Shown here: positions 57,500 through 64,000 of the stretch, one piece after another
Layout of the letters: the number at the start of each line of letters is the position of its first letter
Position numbering within the stretch: the first letter of the stretch is position 1
Source of the DNA: Archilochus colubris
Taxonomy: Eukaryota > Chordata > Aves > Apodiformes > Trochilidae
Reading direction: 5' to 3'
Length of the DNA stretch: 64,000 bases
NCBI GenBank assembly: GCA_023079485.1
Contig: CM041103.1
Coordinates: 10,396,503 to 10,460,502 of the forward strand
Program-made: the position numbers and the translations under genes
The notes under the pieces: model-generated
Database searches by the model: none
What the model saw: the letters and a program-made list of their open reading frames with translations, nothing else
Told to the model about the DNA's origin: nothing

Positions 57500-60400
57500 G
57501 AAGTCCTGGCTCTTCAGGTATCTTATTTGCTGTAGTAAAGGTGTTCCTTAACTTGGTGTGGCTGGAGTTACAGGGCTTGTGACAGTCCTGCTGGGGAGAG
57601 GCAGTCCCTGTTGGGGGGGGGGGTTCTCTTCTGCTTATTTGGGGGTTTTCTCCTGATTTCCCTTTTTCATTTGTTTCTTTTTATTTTCATAAGTGTTTTC
57701 CTTTTGGTTGTGTTTTCCTCCCCTCTTTCTGCTTGTCTTTCCCCCCTTTTTTTTGGTGTTTTTCCTTCTTGTATTTGTCTCTTGTTCTTTTTAACAACAA
57801 CAAAGCACCAGCACAGGTGTAAATCGGGTCAGAACAATCTCTTCTCCCCTTCTTTGTCCAGCTTTTCCTAACAAGGAAAAAAGGGAGTTTACCTTTGGTT
57901 CCTCCCTACCTCCTGACACACCCTCCACAGTGCAGCTCAGTGATCTGCTGTCTGTGATGGGAGAAAATTCACATTTCTGCTGTGTGGGACTGAAAAGGGG
58001 GATTAAAAAATTGCCACAGGACTCTGGCAGCTGTGAGAGGAGTTCCCCTCCTCCTGCCATGTTATTTTGCATGAGCCCAAGGGCAGAGACACCAACACCT
58101 GCAGGTCTGAAGCTGCCTTCTGTGGCTTTTTAGAGGTAAAAAATGCTACTTTCAGCATCCTGGTTTGCATTTTGAAGTCTGATGATGCCGTTGGGTTGCC
58201 AAAAATGGGGAATGGAAGTGGTTTGGAAGGAGAAGTGCTGTGAAGCCACACACGAGGGATCTCTGCTGGCTTCAGTCACAGCTCAGGGCTCTGTTTGCTG
58301 TCACTTCTCTAAAGCATTGCCAACATCCCTGGAAGCAGCTTTTCCTCCCTGCCTGCTGCTGGCAGCCTCTGAGCCCCAGAGCTGAGCCCCAACATCTTCA
58401 CATTTACGACACAGAGCAGCCCCTGTGCTGTGCCCTGTCTGAGCTCCTCTGCAAACCAGAACCCAGTTGGATTCCATTTTCTCTGGTTTTGTGTTTGGGA
58501 AGAGTCCTTGGGGCAGAGTGTTCCCAGCTGAAGCTGCTGAGCAGTAATGAGCTGGGTGGGGAGGTTTGGGTTTCCCTCCTAACGAGCTGCAGGTGTGCCA
58601 GCCACACACCCTCCTCCATTTCTCTGTCCTCCCCTGCTCCTGGAAGGACCCTCCTGCTCCTGGAAGGACCCTCCAGCTCCTCACGGGTGCTTTTTATGGC
58701 CCTGTGTGTGTGGGGTGTTCATTGCAGCCTCCCTGTGCATGCCTGGAAAGCCCCAGCAGGATCTGGGAATCCTGAAGAAACTTTGGTGCATCCTGGAGGG
58801 TGAGGGTGTGCTCCAAGCTCTGCCCAGCTCCTGGGGAAGGTGGCAGGGAAGGGGCTGCCATGTGTGTGCTGCTGTTCCCGAGGTAGGTGGAAAACTTGGG
58901 GATGGATAAGGGAGGCTGAGAGCCCACACAGGGTGTGTGGATTTATTATTTAATGGAAGTTTGGGGGGCAGAGGCAGCCCTGGGACACATCCAGCTGAGT
59001 GGCTCCTGGGGGGAAAAGGAGTCTGAGGAGTTGTTGGGTGCTGTGGGTTTGGTGGGAACCTCGATGGGTGAAGGACATCAAGTGTTTGGTGTAATGAGGA
59101 GAAAACACAGTTAGGAGCAGAGCTCTGGGGCTGGTGTTGGGGCTGGGACTGAAATGGCCGTCACTGTGACCTTAGGGTAACTCACCCACTTTCAATTGTA
59201 AAGAGAAATTAATATGTTATTTATCAAGCATTTACCCTCCAGCTCCAGAGGAGGGCTGAGAACAAGCTGAGGCCACGGGGGGAGCTGTGGTTTGAGGGCA
59301 GGAGTGAAGCTTTTGCCTCCCTGCAATCCTACACCCAGCTGCAGAGCAGCGCTGGGACCTTTCCTGGGCTAAACTGCTGAGCTCCTGCAAGATGAGCAGT
59401 GTCTGCAGTTCCTCTCCAGGCTATTTTTAAGTGACAATAAATGCCAAAGGATCAGTTACAAGGTCCCTCACTCCTTGAGGCATCAAAAAGACAATTGCAG
59501 GCAGTCAGTGACCCCTTCTACAGCTCTGGAAGTTGTCCTGAAGGGCTTTCTAAGGTCAATTCCTAAGGTTTTTAGCAAGTTTTAGGTGCAGAGCTCTGCC
59601 TGCTCCCCAGCAGGATGCTCTGTGGAATCACATCTGCTGGAGTATCTGTGTTAGGTGTTGAGGGCAAGGGAGCTCAGGGGTTTATAGGGTCAGAGCAGGT
59701 GTCTGGAGCAGCTAAAATAATTCATCCACTTTCCAGAAAACCAGATGACCTGACCCTGCTGCTGCCAAGCTTCAGCGAGGCAGGGAGTCAAGCATGAAGT
59801 GTTGTAAAACTCTGGCTCCAAGGAAGATACTGAAGTGTTGGCACTGCTGCAGTGTTGTGCTCCTCTGGGCTGTGCCTCTGCACACACACACAGGCACCTG
59901 GCTCTGCAAATCTGCCCCACTTTGAGCTTTGGAACCTTCCAGAAATGTGTGTCTCTTAGGATCTGAGCTGGAGTTTGGTTTTATCTTTGCCTGGTCACAC
60001 CACACCTGATAAGAAGGGGGCTGCCAGGGGGCACCGTGGCCTTTGTCAGCCAGGATCCAGGCAGTCTGATCCCTTGGTGCTTGGTTAGCTTGGCCAGGAG
60101 CTGGACACTCATCTGTCAGGAATATCTGTCAGGATGGGGCACGTTGAGTTCCCACACCAGGAGGATGGAACATGGGGGGCGGGAGGGGTTCAAGTTTGGG
60201 TCCAAACCTCAGCAGTGTGGGTTCCTGCCATTTCATGGTTTGGTTTTTTTCAATTAACCTTTTTTTTTATTATTTTTTTTTTTAACTCACTGGGATTGGT
60301 GGTCTTGGTACTGGTTTGCTGCTCTGCAGCACCAGAAGTGTCTGTGAAATGGGAATTCCCAGCCTGGCAGCTCAGGGGTGAGTGAGGAGCAGCTGGAAGG

Positions 60401-60570
60401 TCCTGGGAGAGCAGCAGCTTCAGCCTCCTCCCCTGGGCAGGGAAATCAAAACCTTCCCGGGATGTGGCAGGGATTTGGGGTGTCCCAGCAGCAGTGGTGC
60501 TGGGGAGGGTCCTCCAGCAGCCCCCCCTCAGCTGTCCTTGGCTTGCTCCTGCTCCCCGGGCTGCTGCTGC
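57500..60570. other. Downstream spacer after MRPS23, no gene recognised
   Basis: It begins with a T-rich stretch (57640-57800). Short tandem duplication of a 20 bp unit (CCTGCTCCTGGAAGGACCCT) occurs at about 58633-58673. The remainder is single-copy-looking with only short, overlapping, unsupported ORFs. By recalled synteny the next large gene is MSI2, well beyond this window. Confidence 0.45.
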
Positions 60571-60579
60571 CTGTGTGCA

Positions 60580-60860
60580 TATTGCAAGCTCATTCTGATG
60601 TGCACTAATGCTATTATCCTCCAGAAATTGAAATCAAGTCTGAACCTATAATGTTTCACTGGGAGGGAATTGGGGTTATATATTCCTGTGTACAGCAGCA
60701 TTCTATTTCAGTCATAGCATTTAATTATGATTGGTGTGTTAGTGCCCACCAGAGCATAACAAATTGTCATTATGTTATTCTGCTGAGTCTAATTTAATTG
60801 GCAAGTTGTCACAAAAGCAATTATCCATCATTTATTTTGTTGCCATAACCACATCTTGGA
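60580..60860. other. Candidate conserved non-coding element, AT-rich
   Basis: About 280 bp of AT-rich sequence sits between GC-rich flanks. It is packed with TAAT/ATTA words (CATTTAATTATGATTG near 60716, TCTAATTTAATTGGCA near 60788) and has no simple-repeat character or ORF. The pattern resembles developmental enhancers. Conservation has not been measured. Confidence 0.35.
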
Positions 60861-60869
60861 GAGCACCTG

Positions 60870-63170
60870 CTGTCTGAAGTGGAAAGGCTCTGCAGTCTCT
60901 TGGTCCTGGGTTTCTTCCACTCTCCTGACACAAAGACACCATTTCCTCCTCTTCTTTAAAAACACGTTCCTCATTCCCCAGCCTGGGCTTGGCTGGGAGG
61001 CTGGGGATGCTGGAGATGCTCTGTGTCACCTCTGGGAGCACTGGGGGTGGCTCTGGAGAGCAGCCTGGGAGCTGTGCAGGACACGGATCCTGTTTCCTCA
61101 CTTCTGGAATGTCAGGATGAAACAAGGAGAGAGAGGCAAGTGTGAGGAGGGGACAATCTGATGGTTTATTCAGCCCTGCAGGAGGGACCTGTGGGCTCTG
61201 TGCCCTGAGCCCCGTGGGACCTCCTGGTCCTGCTCATCCCTGACAAAAAGCACAAATCTGATGTTCGAGGTCTCTGTTGGCTCCCAAACTGCCCCCAGGC
61301 TGGGGGTTTGTCCCTGGGGCACAGGACACCCAGAGCTGCCCCACATGGCCCCAGGCTGGTGCTTGGCCAGGGTGTTCCTGTGAGGATCAGGGGCTGGGGA
61401 GGGGAATGGAGCAGTGTTTCCTTACCATCCATCAGGAAAAGCACTGGCAGCCCAGACCTCCAGGTTTCCTCCTTGCTGGGGGCTGTGAACTTCCTGGATC
61501 CCCAAAATCCTGCAAGACTGATGTGTCCTGGAGTCTGTGACTCACTGATAAATGGGAGGATAACCTGAAAATCTGGTTTGATGTCTTTCTCCCAGTTATT
61601 CCCCTCTCCTCCCTGCCTGGAATCTCTCCCTCTCCTGTTCTGATGAGCTGCTGAGGAGAGAGGATTCTGCAGTTAAAGCAGAGGGACAGGGGTTTGTCCT
61701 CGTTCTGGTCTTTTCCCCTTCCATGCCTTGATTTCCCCACCTGCAAACAAACCAAGCTGCTGTGTCAGGCAGATGGTGCAAAGTGCCACCAAGCAGCATC
61801 TGCAAAGCTCTTTCCTTCCAAGGCAGAGTGCAGTGACTGGGAAGGGAAGGTTCAGCCTGAGGAATGGTGATTATTTATATTTTTTTTTACCCTTCCTGGT
61901 GTCCCCAGCAGGACTGACACTGGACACAGCAATTCCCATGAATTTTACTCCCTTCTGCCTCTTGGTGCCACTTTTGCTTCTCCCACAGCTGTAGTCCCAA
62001 GGAGGGGGGTGGGAGGGATGGAGGTGCCAGCACAGCTCCCTCCTCCCCTCCCTGCTGGGGTTTGTGGCTTCCATCAATCCTGGCCAGCCCCAGGAGAGCA
62101 GAACCAGCAGAACCAGTGCTCAGCAAAGCCCCTGAACTGGGGCCAGGGCTCTGGGCACGGGGGGGAAGATGCTGGGTGCAGATATTTGTGCAGCTGATTT
62201 ATGAGTGAAATTCCTCGGGATGGATGGAGGGGGGAGCATCAGGGAGCTGCCAGAGAGTGATAAATAACTTACTGTAATGTGTTATTTAGCAAATTGTAAT
62301 GAGAAGCAGAAAACATGAGGAGGGGAACAGGCAAGTCCAGTCCCCCTTTGGCAAGTGATGGGCTGTTTGGAGCCAGGCAGTGGATATTTTAAAGGGTTTG
62401 GGAATTTCCATGGCAGATAAATCACCCTTTGCAGATGTGTTTATTGTGTCCCCTGCTGCTGTTTGATCCCAGAGGGGAAAACTCCCTCCAGGAGCTGGGA
62501 GGAGGCTGGGAAGTACCTTGCTTCCAGGCTTTGGTTTGGGTGCAGGCAGCCTAAAAGTTGTATCTGGCTGGGGGCAGGAGTGCCAGGGGTTTAATGCTGC
62601 TCCTCTGCTCCCAAAAGTCCACGAGGATTCACCTGGGGTATCCTGGTGGGTTTGGCAGCAGTGGGGGCACCAGGTGGTGCTGCCTGATCACAGCTCAGTG
62701 CTGCTGGAGTGGGAATAGCAAGAAGGAGCCTTGGTTTGTACCTCGGTGGTGGAGTTGTGGTTTGGTTTTGGTTTTTGGTTGTGGTATTTGTTTGGTTTTA
62801 TATTTTTTTAAATTATTTTTGACTGCTTCCAACCCCCATCCCAGGGCTAACAATGGTGCTGTTATGGGGGGAGGATTCCCACAGCAATGTGGGATGCTCT
62901 CTCTGCTCTTTGCTGTTGGATATTTAAACATCTGTGTCCTAGAGGGGAAAACCCCATCCCTGTGCTGCTGACCCTGCCTGAGCAGGGCTGCTGGGTGGCA
63001 CTGGGACCAGCCCAGTGGGAGCTTCCTCAGTGTGGGAGGACATCCCGAGTGGCCCCATCCACGCTTTTCCTTGTGGCTGCTGATGGGATCCTGCCAAGCC
63101 TGAGGGAAGCTCCGGGTTGTTTCTGGTTGTGCAAACAGACAGAAAAATCAGGAGGTGGTTGAGCAGGTTT
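60870..63170. other. Distal spacer, no gene recognised
   Basis: Mixed GC content. An AT-rich block at 62240-62320 (GATAAATAACTTAC and TGTTATTTAGC words) may be regulatory. A T/G-rich run lies at 62756-62820. Open frames are short and unsupported. Confidence 0.4.
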
Positions 63171-63195
63171 ATGATACACTAAAAACCTGCGAGGG

Positions 63196-63345
63196 TGGTG
63201 AGATGTGGGGCCAGAGAAGCTGTGGCTGCCCCATCCCTGGCAGTGTCCAAGGTTGGATGGGGGTGGGAGGTGTCCCTGAGCATGGCAGGGGTGGCACTGG
63301 GGCAGCTTTAGGGTCCTTCCAACCCAAACCAGACTGGGATTCCCT
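63196..63345 (+). mobile_element. CR1-type LINE 3' fragment
   Basis: The sequence follows the bird CR1 3' end: a block with AGAAGCTGTGGCTGCCCCAT, then GTCCAAGGTTGGATGG, GGTGTCCCTG..CATGGCAGGGG, and GTCCTTCCAACCCAAACCA. It is 5'-truncated, diverged and non-coding. The terminal ATTCTATGAT microsatellite is not evident. This is the only confident transposon remnant I found. Confidence 0.8.
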
Positions 63346-63819
63346 GATAATCAGAACAATGCATGAGCCATTGGAGCCATTCCTGAGGAGGGGTTAGGGA
63401 GATGGCAGGAGGAGGACGAGGTTGTATCCATGAAGTTCCTGAGCCAGGAACCAGCATACCTTGGACTGCATCCCCAGGGATGCTGCACTTGTGCCCCCAT
63501 CCATCAGGTCTGCAGGCATCCCTGGGCACCTCTCCTCTGGCTCTCACCTTGGAGGAGCTGTTTGCAGGTTTGAGAGGTGAACTTCCAGCTGGGGAGGAGC
63601 AGGGGGCTTCCAGGGTCTCCTCTGGGCTGGGCACCATCCCTGGGGTGCCCTGGAGCTTTATCTGCAGCAGGGATAACGTGGGAAGATAAGGGGCTTGGAG
63701 AGAGCTCGACTGGGTGACTAAGATAAATTTACTGTACTACAGGAAATCGAAATGTGAAATAAAGATCTCAAACAACTGAAATATTTAAAAAGATACAGAA
63801 GTTGGGGGCACGTGAGAGC

Positions 63820-64000
63820 CATTCTGAGCGAGGCAGCTCCCGCCGGGACCGTCCCTTATCAATCCATCACCCGGCCTGGCTGAGTTTTATCCGAGATAAT
63901 AGAGTGGAGGGAGAATGGAAATAGAAACTATCCATTACAGGAGGCTGAGTGACAGCTTCTCCGCACAAAATAAGATCATAATTAGCAGGAGGGAGACGGG
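63820..64000. other. Candidate conserved element with GATA motifs
   Basis: An AT/GC-mixed block at the window end with several WGATAR-type words on both strands (CTTATCAATC near 63856, TTTATCCGAGATAATAG near 63886, AAGATCATAATTAG near 63972). It runs off the window. Called from motif density only. Confidence 0.3.

Noticed and set aside
1..64000. CRISPR arrays, operons, prophage or bacterial mobile systems
   Set aside because: The tandem arrays are contiguous minisatellites without spacers, and the genes are spliced vertebrate genes, so prokaryotic systems do not apply.

Overview
The window looks like a gene-dense piece of a vertebrate, most likely bird, chromosome. Four spliced protein-coding genes lie on the + strand in the order SRSF1, VEZF1, CUEDC1, MRPS23. 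From memory this matches the order and relative orientation of these genes in human 17q22 (all read on one strand there too). A bird is suggested by the small introns, GC-rich microsatellite-poor spacers and a CR1-type LINE tail near the right end (63196-63345). I cannot tell the species.

Layout. SRSF1 (splicing factor, 248 aa) has a CpG-island promoter at about 1020-2420, coding exons at 1888-3436 and a 2 kb, apparently very conserved 3' UTR ending near 5485. A spacer of about 8 kb follows, with a strikingly regular 6 x 40 bp minisatellite at 8381-8620. VEZF1 (six-finger C2H2 zinc-finger transcription factor, about 538 aa) has a CpG island at 14080-15430, a small upstream ORF, a 5.4 kb first intron, coding exons at 15079-27647 with a 33-residue polyglutamine tract, and a 2.2 kb AT-rich 3' UTR. 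A second spacer (29850-34100) leads to another CpG island (34100-34760), which I infer to be the CUEDC1 promoter with a non-coding first exon. This island holds a nearly perfect 44 bp-arm inverted repeat. CUEDC1 (CUE-domain protein, 372 aa) has coding exons at 44357-50573 and an intron in its 3' UTR. MRPS23 (mitochondrial ribosomal protein mS23, 188 aa) is compact (55980-57230), with two adjacent minisatellites upstream and a C-rich one in intron 2. The last 6.5 kb has no recognisable gene; it holds AT-rich stretches that look like conserved regulatory elements and the CR1 fragment.

The genes do not form one pathway: nuclear RNA splicing, transcription, ubiquitin-binding adaptor and mitochondrial translation. 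Their adjacency is ancestral synteny, not an operon. I did not find a new biological system. The points most worth a second look are the CUEDC1-island inverted repeat, the VEZF1 upstream ORF and exon-2 read-through frame, the MRPS23-flanking tandem arrays, and several candidate conserved non-coding elements. Exon borders were set by hand from splice consensus, reading frame and recalled family sequence, so errors of a few bases are possible.
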